From Chitinophagaceae bacterium LGM1 (GTDB taxonomy: Bacteria; Bacteroidota; Bacteroidia; Chitinophagales; Chitinophagaceae): 64,000 bases of DNA. The notes beneath the pieces were generated by a model, which ran no database searches, was not told where the DNA came from, and was given only the letters and a program-made list of their open reading frames with translations. Location of the stretch: NCBI GenBank assembly GCA_018604165.1, contig CP075895.1:1325501-1389500 (forward strand), in the 5' to 3' direction. The translations under genes and the position numbers were made by a program. Within the stretch, counting starts at the first letter, position 1. Each line of letters begins with the position of its first letter. Shown here piece after piece: positions 6,711 through 16,043 of this stretch.

Positions 6711-7526
6711 ATGTCTGTACACAAAGAAATAACAAAAGTTACCACCAATACGCTGCAAGTAATGAAGCAGCAGGGGGAAAAAATATCCATGCTTACAGCC
6801 TACGATTTTTCGATGGCGGGCATATTGGACGATGCATGCATAGATGTATTGCTGGTGGGCGATAGTGCATCCAACGTAATGGCAGGACACGAAACCACAC
6901 TCCCCATCACGCTCGACCAGATGATATACCATGCCCAAAGCGTAGTACGTGCCATCAGCCGTTGCTTGGTGGTGGTAGATTTACCTTTTGGTACGTATCA
7001 GGGCAATAGTAAAGAAGCCCTTAACTCTGCCATCCGCATCATGAAGGAAACGGGCGCACATGCCATTAAATTAGAGGGTGGGGAAGAAGTAATTGAGTCT
7101 GTTAAGCGCATCATTAGCGCGGGTGTACCTGTCATGGGGCATTTGGGGCTTACGCCACAGTCTATCTACAAATTCGGTACCTATGTAGTACGTGCCAGAG
7201 AAGAGGCAGAGGCAGAACAATTGGTAAAGAATGCACACTTGTTGCAAGAGGCAGGCTGTTTCTCTATAGTATTAGAAAAGATACCCGCATCGCTCGGCAA
7301 GCGTGTGGCAGATGAAGTGAAAATACCCATTATAGGTATAGGCGCGGGTGGTGGTGTTGACGGGCAAGTATTGGTAATGCATGATATGTTGGGTATCAAC
7401 AAAGAGTTTTCTCCGCGCTTTCTGCGCCGCTACCTCAATATGTACGACCAGATAAAGACAGCTACCGAACAATACATCAGCGATGTAAAGAGTAAAGATT
7501 TCCCCAACGAAAAGGAACAATACTAA
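6711..7526 (+). CDS. panB: 3-methyl-2-oxobutanoate hydroxymethyltransferase
   Basis: PanB transfers a hydroxymethyl group from 5,10-methylene-THF to alpha-ketoisovalerate, giving ketopantoate, the first committed step of pantothenate/CoA synthesis. The 271-residue protein is full length. The N-terminal [16 protein letters not shown], the metal-binding [17 protein letters not shown], the DLPFGTY strand, the AIKLEGG motif with the metal/catalytic Glu, and the [24 protein letters not shown] loop are all present. It is followed after 6 bases by a YggS-type gene, so the two are probably cotranscribed. Other pan genes are not in the window. Confidence 0.96.
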   Translation: MSVHKEITKVTTNTLQVMKQQGEKISMLTAYDFSMAGILDDACIDVLLVGDSASNVMAGHETTLPITLDQMIYHAQSVVRAISRCLVVVDLPFGTYQGNSKEALNSAIRIMKETGAHAIKLEGGEEVIESVKRIISAGVPVMGHLGLTPQSIYKFGTYVVRAREEAEAEQLVKNAHLLQEAGCFSIVLEKIPASLGKRVADEVKIPIIGIGAGGGVDGQVLVMHDMLGINKEFSPRFLRRYLNMYDQIKTATEQYISDVKSKDFPNEKEQY

Positions 7527-7532
7527 GGCAGT

Positions 7533-8207
7533 ATGGTGAATGCAGGAGTTTGGCAATCGCTAACAGAAGAATTAAAGGCTAAGGGTGTAACATTAGTTGC
7601 AGTATCTAAAACAAAACCCGCAAGTGATGTGCAGGCGTTGTACGATTTAGGGCAAAGAGATTTTGGCGAGAACTATGTACAGGAACTGGTAGATAAACAA
7701 CCTGTGTTACCGCAAGACATCCGCTGGCATTATATAGGTCATCTGCAAAGCAATAAAGTAAAATACATAGCACCCTACGTACACCTGATACATGCGGTGG
7801 ATAGCTTCAAACTACTACAAGAGATAAACAAGCAAGCCGCAAAACACAACCGCACCATCCATGTACTGTTGCAACTACAGATAGCAGACGAGGAAACCAA
7901 ACACGGCCTTAACGAGCATGGCATTACAGAACTGATGGAATACTACGAAGCACAAAGAGACAGTCTGCAAAACATACAGATATGCGGCCTCATGGGCATG
8001 GCTACTTTTACAGATGATGAAGAACAGGTACGTACAGAGTTTGCAAGGCTGCATAATTTCTACAAACACATCAAGGCTACTTATTTCATAGCCAAGCCCT
8101 ACTTCAATACCTGTAGCATGGGTATGAGTGGTGACTATAATATAGCAATTGCCGAGGGCAGCACAATGGTACGTATAGGTAGTATGCTGTTCGGTGCAAG
8201 GGGGTAG
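7533..8207 (+). CDS. YggS/PLPBP family pyridoxal-5'-phosphate homeostasis protein
   Basis: The 224-residue single-domain TIM barrel resembles the N-terminal domain of alanine racemase and binds PLP. It helps keep free PLP and amino-acid pools in balance and has no known catalytic activity of its own. The PLP lysine is in LVAVSKTKP (about residue 25); DFGENYVQEL, WHYIGHLQSNKVKY, the GLMGMAT strand and the SMGMSGDYNIAIAEGSTMVRIGS phosphate-binding end all match the family. It lies 6 bases downstream of panB, suggesting coexpression. Followed by a T-run at about 8234, but no clear hairpin. Confidence 0.94.
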   Translation: MVNAGVWQSLTEELKAKGVTLVAVSKTKPASDVQALYDLGQRDFGENYVQELVDKQPVLPQDIRWHYIGHLQSNKVKYIAPYVHLIHAVDSFKLLQEINKQAAKHNRTIHVLLQLQIADEETKHGLNEHGITELMEYYEAQRDSLQNIQICGLMGMATFTDDEEQVRTEFARLHNFYKHIKATYFIAKPYFNTCSMGMSGDYNIAIAEGSTMVRIGSMLFGARG

Positions 8208-8273
8208 AGAGACATTTCCTTATTATTGCACCCTTTTTTTTCGTATTGATAATCAACGTGTTATGCGTTATTT

Positions 8274-8316
8274 GTTAACCGCCTGTTAACCGCTTGCTAA
8301 ACGGGGGTTAAGCAAG
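8274..8316 (+). promoter_or_regulatory. cluster of direct and inverted repeats upstream of the 8412 gene
   Basis: GTTAACCGC occurs twice in direct orientation (8274-8282, 8285-8293), eleven bases apart or about one helical turn. An inverted repeat CTTGCTAAAC / GTTAAGCAAG (8293-8302, 8307-8316, one mismatch) follows. The cluster sits just upstream of the -33/-7 promoter, where an activator would bind. Confidence 0.5.
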
Positions 8317-8324
8317 TCGGTTTA

Positions 8325-8357
8325 TTTGGTTAAGGGGTGCTTGCCGATGCATCTTTG
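8325..8357 (+). promoter_or_regulatory. Bacteroidota-type promoter (-33 TTTG, -7 CATCTTTG)
   Basis: TTTG at 8325-8328 and CATCTTTG at 8350-8357 (7 of 8 consensus) are separated by 21 bases, the expected spacing. The leader to ATG 8412 is about 50 bases and very A-rich, as in strongly expressed Bacteroidota genes. Confidence 0.6.
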
Positions 8358-8411
8358 CATTACAAACGAACAAAAACAAACAATCTAACAACAAAACAAA
8401 CAACAAAAATT

Positions 8412-8963
8412 ATGAAAAAGGTAATCGCAATCATCGCTCTGGGTATCACTGGTTTTGCTGCTAACGCACAAGCGCCGTCTTCAACTGCTACACAAACAGT
8501 TAATCTGAATCTGAGCAACGCAATCGAATTGACATTCACAGGGTCTGGTACTGCAACAGGTGCAGCTGTTAACCTGGCTTTCAATACAGTTAATGATTAC
8601 GCAAACGGTGTAGCATCATCTGAACAAACATTGCGTGTACGTTCTAACCGCCGTTTCGGTGTAACAGTTCGTACCAACAACGCAAACTTTACTTATTCTG
8701 GTTCTGTATCTCCTGCTCCTGTAATGCCTGTTTCTGGTGTATTGAGCTTGAGGGTAGGTGGTAACAGCACAGGTGGTGCTATCGCTTCACCATTCAGCAA
8801 CACAGCATATAGCGGTCTTACTAACACAGCAGCAAACCTGATAACAAACGCATCAAACGGTGGCAACCAAACATTTGGTGTATTGTACCAAGCTACTCCC
8901 GGTTTTGCTTACCCTGCAGGTACTTATACTGTAGATGTTGTTTACACTGCTACACAACTATAA
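8412..8963 (+). CDS. exported beta-rich protein, probably abundant, unknown function
   Basis: The 183-residue protein begins with a signal peptide (MKK, hydrophobic stretch, NAQ cleavage near residue 20), which sets the start at 8412 rather than at the open frame from 8337. The mature part is low-complexity beta-sandwich-like: rich in Asn, Thr, Ser, Ala and Gly, with almost no charge or Cys, and ending in a YTVDVVYTATQL strand. This resembles pilin-, spore-coat-U- or DUF4402-like surface proteins without a firm match. The optimised-looking codons, consensus promoter, upstream repeats and perfect terminator suggest high, regulated expression. The gene is monocistronic. Confidence 0.8.
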   Translation: MKKVIAIIALGITGFAANAQAPSSTATQTVNLNLSNAIELTFTGSGTATGAAVNLAFNTVNDYANGVASSEQTLRVRSNRRFGVTVRTNNANFTYSGSVSPAPVMPVSGVLSLRVGGNSTGGAIASPFSNTAYSGLTNTAANLITNASNGGNQTFGVLYQATPGFAYPAGTYTVDVVYTATQL

Positions 8964-8989
8964 TCAAATAACTGATAAGATATAAAGAG

Positions 8990-9016
8990 AAAGCGTCCCC
9001 GTAAGGACGCTTTTCT
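8990..9016 (+). terminator. strong intrinsic terminator of the 8412 gene
   Basis: An AAGCGTCC / GGACGCTT stem (8991-8998 with 9005-9012) with a 6-base loop is followed by T residues, 27 bases after the stop codon. Confidence 0.85.
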
Positions 9017-9141
9017 TGTTTTGTACTATTTGCATATTCCTTGCACTATTTGCACCCTGTGCAATAAATGCAAAGATTGGTGCATTCTTTGAAAGCCATA
9101 GGCAGGTTCTTAACGGAATATTGTGTCAAAATTCAAAAATT

Positions 9142-10695
9142 ATGAAAAAGGCAATATTACTATGTACGCTGCTGGCAAGTTTAGCAGCAAATGCACAGGT
9201 TCCCGGCACTTTAGATAGTGCTTTTGGCAAAAATGGTATAATGCGTTGGGCAGCAACCTCAGGGGTTTCTAATGGTGGAAGAGATTTAAAACTACTACCG
9301 GATGGTAAGTTTCTGATGGCAGGTGAGGTAAGTGGTTCTAATCAAGATATGATATTATCAAAATTCAAAGCCAATGGAACACCTGACAGTAGTCTGCAAG
9401 GACAAAACTTCTCTATGTACGACCCATTCCTCGGTGCAGATGATAACCTGTATTGTATGGAAGTATTAGCAGATGGTAAAATACTATTGGGTGGTTATCA
9501 GCAAGGTGTAAATGACAATGACGTAATTATATACAAAATAAATGCGGACGGTTCAATAGACTATACATGGGGCAATAATGGCAGGGTGATGGTAGATGCG
9601 GGTGGAAATGAGTCTGCCATGAAAATTAAAGTTATGCCCGACGGCAAAATTCTTATTGGCTGCACAAAGTATGGCAATAACAGCAGTAATATGTTCGTAG
9701 TGCGCATGTTGGCTGATGGTACTTTAGATAACAGCTTTTCGGCAGACGGTATATCTCCTGTAATATTTGTAGGGCAGACACAAGGAAACTTTGTAGATAT
9801 GGAAGTGTTGCCCGGTGGTAATATTATTGTATGCGGTACAGTATCTGATGGTGTGCTTGCGCAAGTAGGTATGGCTAAGTTGAATAATACAGGTATGGTG
9901 TTGCCATCGTTTGGCGTGGGCTCAAAGTTTAAGTTTGCTATGGATGGCAAAGCTTCTCAGGCACATAATATGATACGTACTTCAACTAATAAATTACTAA
10001 TATGTGGTACGTACAAAAAAGCAAATAATGACGAATCAGGCATATTGCTGATGGTAGATACAAACGGAGTAATAGATAATGTTTTCGGTAGTGGTAAAGG
10101 TGTGATTGCCTATGATAAAACAGCATTGGCAGAAGATGAGGGTTTTGCAGATTTGATGGAATTAAAGAATGGCCACTTTTTCGTACTGGCAAACTATACC
10201 GATATTGATAATAATAAACACATACTAGGCATCATGTTTGGCGAAACTGGTAATCTTCGTTTAGATTTTGGCAATAGTAGTATCGTGCAGTATTCGGCAA
10301 CAGCAGACTTTACCATTGCAGGCTTAGCGGTTATTGTTCCGCAACCTGACGGAAAAATACTGATAGGCGGTAATGCAAAAAATGCTATTACAAATAAAAC
10401 AGAGTTTTTAGTTTACAGAATGAACCTTGAAAACAAAAACACTTCGGGCATACAGGCATTGCGTACGCAGCAAGTAACAATATATCCCAATCCCGCTACC
10501 TCATATTTCAATATCACTACTGGCACTAAGGTAGATGGTGTTTGGATGTTTGACGCATCGGGTAGGGTTGTAGGTGAGTGGAACAATACGAATGCTACTT
10601 ATACTATTCCGCAAAACGTATCAAATGGTTTATATTACATAAAAGTAAAAACAACGGATACGTATTCGGTCACACCAATTAATATCAACAGATAG
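9142..10695 (+). CDS. delta-60 repeat protein with T9SS sorting domain
   Basis: The start is ATG 9142, where a signal peptide begins (MKKAILLCTLL...ANAQ). The upstream open frame from 9016 crosses the terminator and is not used. The 517-residue protein has about six delta-60-type repeats (pattern LPDGKhhhhG...hhhhhhhNGtlDssFg; examples near LLPDGKFLMAG, VLADGKILLGG, VMPDGKILIGC and PQPDGKILIGG), expected to form a beta-propeller. The C-terminal 75 residues (IYPNPATSYFNI ... GLYYIKVKT) are a type A T9SS sorting domain. So it is exported across the outer membrane and probably surface-attached. The binding target is unknown. Confidence 0.9.
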   Translation: MKKAILLCTLLASLAANAQVPGTLDSAFGKNGIMRWAATSGVSNGGRDLKLLPDGKFLMAGEVSGSNQDMILSKFKANGTPDSSLQGQNFSMYDPFLGADDNLYCMEVLADGKILLGGYQQGVNDNDVIIYKINADGSIDYTWGNNGRVMVDAGGNESAMKIKVMPDGKILIGCTKYGNNSSNMFVVRMLADGTLDNSFSADGISPVIFVGQTQGNFVDMEVLPGGNIIVCGTVSDGVLAQVGMAKLNNTGMVLPSFGVGSKFKFAMDGKASQAHNMIRTSTNKLLICGTYKKANNDESGILLMVDTNGVIDNVFGSGKGVIAYDKTALAEDEGFADLMELKNGHFFVLANYTDIDNNKHILGIMFGETGNLRLDFGNSSIVQYSATADFTIAGLAVIVPQPDGKILIGGNAKNAITNKTEFLVYRMNLENKNTSGIQALRTQQVTIYPNPATSYFNITTGTKVDGVWMFDASGRVVGEWNNTNATYTIPQNVSNGLYYIKVKTTDTYSVTPININR

Positions 10696-10700
10696 TATTT

Positions 10701-13325
10701 GTGTTTAAAAGCGTACAGGCATATTTAAAGAAAACGGTCAACCCGGGTGGCACACCACAACGTATGAAGGAGTGGATGGGTGCGGTACTGTTATTTCATG
10801 CATGTGGCAACTTGCTGCCGGGTAAATCAATATTGAATATGAATACGGCAGATGGCATAGTGCTGTCTGCCGTATTTGCTATTGTTATAGTTTGCTGGTC
10901 TTTACTGAAGGCAAACTGGCAAATGCCTTTGTGTTGGGTGTTAATGTTTGCAGGCTTGTCGCTGCACATCTATTCTGCCAACTATCACAACATCAATCGT
11001 GCAGATGTCATTACCATTTGCGCGTGGGCTATGAGTATGCTGATATGCGAACGGCGAGGCTACATGAATTTTGTGTACCTGATGCTCAGTATTTCATTGT
11101 GCCTTGGTTCATTGGGTGTCAGTACCATTTACAATTCGGGTAAGGCGGCTGGCCTTACAGAGATGCTTGTACCCCTGGTAGTAGGCATTGTAGTGGCTGG
11201 TTGCAATACATACTTGCTGATAATTGACTTCAAATTCGGAGAGCAGAAAATGAAGTTTTTTGAAAGGCATTTCGATAAGATTGAAGAATTGAGTCAAAGG
11301 CTTTCGCGCATATTGCTGGAAGAAAAACCTTTGCAGGAAGTGCTGTGGAATGTTACCAAAGAGTGCATCCCGCTGCTGGGGCTCGATGATTTTGTGATAT
11401 ATCTGTACGATGAGCAAAAAAATAAACTGGTGCAGGTAGCTGCCTATGGCGGAAAATCTACAAATACACAGCATATCGTTAATCCTATAGAGATACCATC
11501 CGGCAAAGGTATTGTAGGTAAAGTGTACCTGACTAATGAACCTATACTTATTGAAGATACTACACAAAGCAAAGACTATATTGTTGATGACCAATTCAGA
11601 ATGTCTGAATTAGCAGTACCCATATCTATAGGCGATGAAGTGCTAGGTGTTATTGATTCTGAACATCCACAGAAAAGATATTATCAACACAACCATCTGC
11701 AAGTCTTCCGGCTGATTGCTGCTTTCTGCAGTATTAAGATAGCCAAGCAACGTGTTGAACAGAAGATATTGGAAGCTGAAAAGCAGGAACTGGAAGCTAA
11801 CAAAGCCCGTGAGTTGGAAGCATTGAAAAGTAAATTCATCACTAATATTTCGCACGATCTAAAGACGCCGCTATCCCTGATACTCGGCCCTGCTACACAA
11901 ATCAATAACATTGCCAAAGACCCGCATATAAAGCAACAGACAGCCTATATTCTGAAAAATACAAACCACCTGATGACGATGGTGGAGCAGCTATTGCAGT
12001 TAAACCATGTTGACCAAGGTATTGGCAAGGTGAAACCTGAAAGCATAGACGTGTCTGCAATGATAAAAGGCATTTACGAACAATACGAACCACTTGCTAT
12101 AGAAACAGGTATCACTTTCACGTTGGATGTACCACAACAATTAAGCATTGTGTCCGACCATTTCAGGCTCTCACAATCTGTACACAACCTGTTGCAAAAT
12201 GCTTTCAAGCATACACCAAAAGACGAACTGATAGGTATTCGCGTATCAAACGGTGCAGGGTTAATAACCATAGAAATAAAAGACACAGGTGTTGGTATTC
12301 CTGAAGAAGAGCAGGAGAAAATATTTGAACGTTTCTACAAAATAGATGTCAATAATCATAAAGGCACTGGTATAGGTTTGTCATTGGTGAAAGAATACAT
12401 TACACAATTAAGTGGTAAGGTTGCTGTAAGGTCCGAAGCTGGGAAGGGAACTGTATTTAGCATCATAATTCCAGTTGCTATGCCCGATGTTAGTATCTCT
12501 GATATGAGCAATGTCATAGTGAAAGCAGAAATGCCAAATGAAGACAAGCTACCGCTAATGGTGGTTGCAGAAGACCATGCAGAGCTCAATGCATTTGTAT
12601 CGCAGGCATTTGAAAGCAATGGTTTTAAAGTAATGACGGCTTTTGATGGTAAACACGCATTGCAACTGATAGAAAACAACCTGCCCGATATTGTTATTAC
12701 CGACCTGATGATGCCTAATATGAACGGCGAAGACTTGGTAAATGCCATTAAAAACTCTGATACACTGGGGCATATACCCGTAATAGTATTAAGTGCCAAA
12801 GGACAGTTGAATAGTAAAGTGGATTTGTACCAACTTGGTGCAGACAACTATCTAACCAAACCTTTTCAGTTAGAGGAATTATTGGCTATTGCGGATAGTA
12901 CGCTGAAACAACGTAAACGCCTGCGCGACAGCTTTGTAGCCGAATATCTGAATAAACCACTTGAGATAGTAAATGAAGCAACAGATGAAGTTCAACCTGC
13001 TGATAATCAGGTACAGCAATATATAGATTACATATTGGAGCATTTGGATGACGACGACCTGAATGTAAATACGATGGGTAAACACTTCAATATGGGTCGC
13101 AACAGGCTACAACGAGAGATAAAAGTTGCAACAGGACTAACACCGGTTGAGTTTATTCGCTCTGTAAGGCTGAACGAAGCACAGAAAATGCTGAAAGCAG
13201 GTAAGCACAATATTTCGGAGATAGCCTACATGACGGGTTTTAGCAACCTGTCATATTTCAGCCGTTCTTACAAATTGCAATTCGGTATTGCACCATCCGA
13301 AGTACAAGTAACTGCACTACGATAA
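10701..13325 (+). CDS. membrane-anchored hybrid sensor histidine kinase / response regulator with AraC output
   Basis: The 874-residue one-protein two-component system starts at GTG 10701, 5 bases after the T9SS gene, so the two are likely cotranscribed. An ATG at 10764 is an alternative start. Domains: five or six membrane segments (about residues 25-180), GAF (about 200-350), coiled coil, HisKA with His385 in NISHDLKTP, HATPase (N box LLQNAFKH, DTGVGIPEEE, GTGIGLSLVKEY), receiver with phospho-acceptor Asp668 in ITDLMMP and Lys in LTKPF, and a C-terminal AraC helix-turn-helix (about 775-874, ISEIAYMTGFSNLSYFSRSYK). Unlike classical SusC/D-linked HTCS it has no periplasmic sensor or Reg_prop propeller; sensing would be in the membrane or by the GAF domain. 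The target genes are unknown. Confidence 0.92.
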   Translation: MFKSVQAYLKKTVNPGGTPQRMKEWMGAVLLFHACGNLLPGKSILNMNTADGIVLSAVFAIVIVCWSLLKANWQMPLCWVLMFAGLSLHIYSANYHNINRADVITICAWAMSMLICERRGYMNFVYLMLSISLCLGSLGVSTIYNSGKAAGLTEMLVPLVVGIVVAGCNTYLLIIDFKFGEQKMKFFERHFDKIEELSQRLSRILLEEKPLQEVLWNVTKECIPLLGLDDFVIYLYDEQKNKLVQVAAYGGKSTNTQHIVNPIEIPSGKGIVGKVYLTNEPILIEDTTQSKDYIVDDQFRMSELAVPISIGDEVLGVIDSEHPQKRYYQHNHLQVFRLIAAFCSIKIAKQRVEQKILEAEKQELEANKARELEALKSKFITNISHDLKTPLSLILGPATQINNIAKDPHIKQQTAYILKNTNHLMTMVEQLLQLNHVDQGIGKVKPESIDVSAMIKGIYEQYEPLAIETGITFTLDVPQQLSIVSDHFRLSQSVHNLLQNAFKHTPKDELIGIRVSNGAGLITIEIKDTGVGIPEEEQEKIFERFYKIDVNNHKGTGIGLSLVKEYITQLSGKVAVRSEAGKGTVFSIIIPVAMPDVSISDMSNVIVKAEMPNEDKLPLMVVAEDHAELNAFVSQAFESNGFKVMTAFDGKHALQLIENNLPDIVITDLMMPNMNGEDLVNAIKNSDTLGHIPVIVLSAKGQLNSKVDLYQLGADNYLTKPFQLEELLAIADSTLKQRKRLRDSFVAEYLNKPLEIVNEATDEVQPADNQVQQYIDYILEHLDDDDLNVNTMGKHFNMGRNRLQREIKVATGLTPVEFIRSVRLNEAQKMLKAGKHNISEIAYMTGFSNLSYFSRSYKLQFGIAPSEVQVTALR

Positions 13326-14996
13326 ATACTTGCCAACTATAGGTACTCTACGCCCTATACCAAATGCTTTGGGCGATACGCGAATGATAGGGCAAAACTG
13401 GTTGCGTTTATATTCATTCATATTCACCAGGCGTAGTATGCGGTTTACCAATGCAGCATCGTAGCCCATCGTTATTATTTCTTTCGGCCCTTTGCGGCGT
13501 TCTATGTATTGGTATAGTATGGGGTCAAGTATATCATATTCGGGCAGGCTGTCGCTGTCTTTCTGGTCGGGGCGTAGCTCTGCAGATGGGGCTTTGTCTA
13601 TAATGTTTTGCGGTATGATTTCGCCATTTCGGTTGATGTATCGAGCAAGGGCATACACTTGTACTTTATACAAATCGCCAAGAACACCAAGCCCGCCAGC
13701 CATATCTCCATATAGTGTGCCATAACCTGTTGCAAGTTCGCTTTTGTTAGATGTATTAAGCAATATAGAGCCAAACTTGTTGGATAATGCCATCACTAAT
13801 GCACCCCTTATGCGCGATTGCAGATTTTCTTCCGCTACGTTGAAAGGTAAATCTTTGAAGACAGGCTCCAGTGTTTTGTCGTAGCTGTAGAAAATATCTT
13901 TAATGGGTAGTATATCGTATTGATTATTTAGATTTTTAGATAACTGCTCCGCGTCGCTTACAGAGTGGCCGGTTGAGTATTGTGATGGCATCAATAGCGC
14001 ACGTACATTCTCAGCCCCCAATGCCTCGCAAGCGAGTGCCAATACCACAGCACTGTCTATACCACCCGACGATGCCACAATAGCCTTACTGAAACCCATC
14101 TTACCAAAATAGTCCCTGATGCCCATTATCAGTGCGCTGTGTATCTCATCTATGTCGTAATCGTCATCAAGTGTATCAGGTAGCAATTCTGCAATAGGTA
14201 TATCGGCTGCCAATTTCAATACAGGCTCAGTAAATATATTCCCGTCAAGTGTTACAGATTGCAGGGCTTCTTCAAAATAGGGTAGTTGAGCTATCAGGTT
14301 TTGGTGCGCATCCATCACCATCGAGCCACCGTCAAATACAATCTCTGTTTGCGAGCCAACCGTATTGCAATACACCATCGGCAGTTTGTATTTGGCTACG
14401 TTCTGCTTTACCATGCTTATGCGCCCCTCAGCGTGCAGGTAATCAAACGGCGATGCGCTGATGTTTATCATCAGGTCGGGTTGCTGTTCCATCAGCCTGT
14501 CCATAGGGCATATTTTGTATAGCGGATTGTTGCCGAGGTTCCATATATCCTCACATATTGTAAGGGCTATTTTTCTGCCTTTAAATTCAATCACATTCCA
14601 ACTGTCGGCAGGTTCGAAATAGCGGTACTCGTCAAATATATCGTAGGTAGGTAGTAGGGTTTTATGTGCTATGCCAACTACTTCTTCATTGTACAACAAA
14701 TACGCACTGTTGTGCAGGTCTTTACCCTCAATAATTGTATTGCGTGTAGGTGCACCTATTATCACTCCTATTACATCCGCCTCTTTGCGTATGGCATCAA
14801 CTGCTCTGTCGCATTGCTCTATAAAGTCGTTGAACTCCAGAAAATCGCGCGGTGGATAACCGCAAACCGATAGCTCCGAAAACACAATCAAATCGCCACC
14901 CTGCATCTTAGCCTGCCTGATGGCATCTATGATTTTTGCCGTATTCGCCTCGAAATTGCCTATATGATAATTCTGTTGTGCAAGAAATATTTTCAT
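13317..14996 (-). CDS. nadE: glutamine-dependent NAD+ synthetase
   Basis: NadE amidates deamido-NAD+ to NAD+ using ATP and glutamine-derived ammonia. The 559-residue protein has an N-terminal nitrilase-type glutaminase domain with the triad Glu41 (FSELSVCG), Lys112 (HKTLLPTYDIFDE) and Cys148 (TICEDIW). Its C-terminal synthetase domain has the ATP P-loop SSGGIDSAVV (about residue 315), SKLATG-like NKSELATGYGTLYGD, and PSAELRPDQKDSDSLPEYD. Length and order match the glutamine-dependent class. It is convergent with the hybrid kinase, with a 9-base overlap of the two 3' ends. Confidence 0.96.
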   Translation of the reverse strand: MKIFLAQQNYHIGNFEANTAKIIDAIRQAKMQGGDLIVFSELSVCGYPPRDFLEFNDFIEQCDRAVDAIRKEADVIGVIIGAPTRNTIIEGKDLHNSAYLLYNEEVVGIAHKTLLPTYDIFDEYRYFEPADSWNVIEFKGRKIALTICEDIWNLGNNPLYKICPMDRLMEQQPDLMINISASPFDYLHAEGRISMVKQNVAKYKLPMVYCNTVGSQTEIVFDGGSMVMDAHQNLIAQLPYFEEALQSVTLDGNIFTEPVLKLAADIPIAELLPDTLDDDYDIDEIHSALIMGIRDYFGKMGFSKAIVASSGGIDSAVVLALACEALGAENVRALLMPSQYSTGHSVSDAEQLSKNLNNQYDILPIKDIFYSYDKTLEPVFKDLPFNVAEENLQSRIRGALVMALSNKFGSILLNTSNKSELATGYGTLYGDMAGGLGVLGDLYKVQVYALARYINRNGEIIPQNIIDKAPSAELRPDQKDSDSLPEYDILDPILYQYIERRKGPKEIITMGYDAALVNRILRLVNMNEYKRNQFCPIIRVSPKAFGIGRRVPIVGKYLS

Positions 14997-15037
14997 CCTG
15001 TATCAAAAGTAATAATCGTAATGTTAAGAGCGTACAA

Positions 15038-15070
15038 AAACAAATCCCGCATCAAACAAGACGCGGGACT
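15038..15070 (-). terminator. intrinsic terminator of the 15101 gene
   Basis: On the minus strand a TCCCGC...GCGGGA stem (15068-15063 with 15050-15045) is followed by a T-rich run. It separates the barrel gene from nadE. Confidence 0.65.
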
Positions 15071-15100
15071 TTTCTATGTTTTGGTTAAATAGAAACTTGT

Positions 15101-15931
15101 TTAGAAAAACATACCTATACGCAATGCAATATTATTCATCCGCACATTGCCATCACTGAATTTGCCTTTAAAGTCAAGGTCTAATTCTTTAGGGTTCGTC
15201 ACATCAGGTGTAAAACCATTATTGAACAATAACGCGGCATAAATGCTCATCTTCTCGCTGATGGCATATTCTATACCACCACCCACATTCATCTGGAAGA
15301 GGATAGGCGTAATGCCTAAGCCCGATATTTTCTCGTTCTCACCTGCGGCTCTTTTCTCTATTGTTGCACCCGATACGGTATCAGTAAACACCACATCGTA
15401 TGTCGCTTTCTTACTCAATGTAATACCAGCCGATACTCCTATCTGCCCGAACACGCGCACACCACCCAAATCATCGCTCCGCAACTTCAACCCGAAGGGT
15501 ATTTCAAGATATTGCAGCTTGTAGGTAAAGTCTGCCGTGCGTACCATGTTAGCAGTTACGGGTTGTGTAACGGCTGGGTTTTGTGCTACCGATATACCAC
15601 CGCCCATCCTGTTCAGTTGAAAGCCCGTAGCAATACCATAGTTTTCTGCAAAATAATAGTCCATCATCAGCCCCCATGTAAAACCTATTTGCGAGCTGCC
15701 TTTTTCTACTGTATAAAGTTTATCATCGCTTTTATTGGCAGTTGGCTTCATCCAGCCCGAGTTGGGCGCGATAAATGCACCGAAGCGTACTTTCTTCAGT
15801 TCTACATCGCCGCCACCCTTGTTGCGTTTCTTTCCTTCGTTGATGGGTACTGGTTCACCGTATTCATATCGTTGTGCAGTTGCAGTTATTGCCAGTGTGC
15901 ATAATAAAACCAGTACAGATATTATTTTCAT
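15101..15931 (-). CDS. PorT-family outer-membrane beta-barrel protein
   Basis: The 276-residue protein has a signal peptide (MKIISVLVLLCTLAITATAQ). A basic linker (KKRNKGGGD) follows, then alternating amphipathic strands typical of the PorT/outer-membrane-beta-barrel family, with a 'YLEIPFGLKLRS' strand and a C-terminal aromatic residue (GMFF) as used by the BAM machinery. The first strand has the family-typical GAFIAPNSGWMKP. It ends in its own terminator and is divergent from gldB. Its function as channel, receptor or T9SS accessory cannot be told; the family assignment rests on the pattern of strands. Confidence 0.8.
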   Translation of the reverse strand: MKIISVLVLLCTLAITATAQRYEYGEPVPINEGKKRNKGGGDVELKKVRFGAFIAPNSGWMKPTANKSDDKLYTVEKGSSQIGFTWGLMMDYYFAENYGIATGFQLNRMGGGISVAQNPAVTQPVTANMVRTADFTYKLQYLEIPFGLKLRSDDLGGVRVFGQIGVSAGITLSKKATYDVVFTDTVSGATIEKRAAGENEKISGLGITPILFQMNVGGGIEYAISEKMSIYAALLFNNGFTPDVTNPKELDLDFKGKFSDGNVRMNNIALRIGMFF

Positions 15932-15983
15932 ATATACTTTGGGTTAGCCTGTTTATACTTTAGTGAGGGCAAAAAATAAGCCG

Positions 15984-15991
15984 TATTTTTG
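15984..15991 (+). promoter_or_regulatory. -7 promoter element of gldB
   Basis: TATTTTTG is an exact TAnnTTTG match, 28 bases upstream of ATG 16020 and 52 upstream of ATG 16044. It lies inside the open frame that begins at 15963, which argues against that earlier start. Confidence 0.5.
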
Positions 15992-16043
15992 CCGCCGTAA
16001 AAATAAAGCGCATTTACCTATGTTCAGTTCGTTATCCACAGGG

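Noticed and set aside
12356-12847. 163-residue antisense open frame in the hybrid kinase gene
   Set aside because: It lies wholly within conserved kinase and receiver domains on the other strand and has no start context.
15963-16043. Longer gldB start at 15963
   Set aside because: It contains the -7 promoter element and extends the signal peptide with a charged, non-signal segment.
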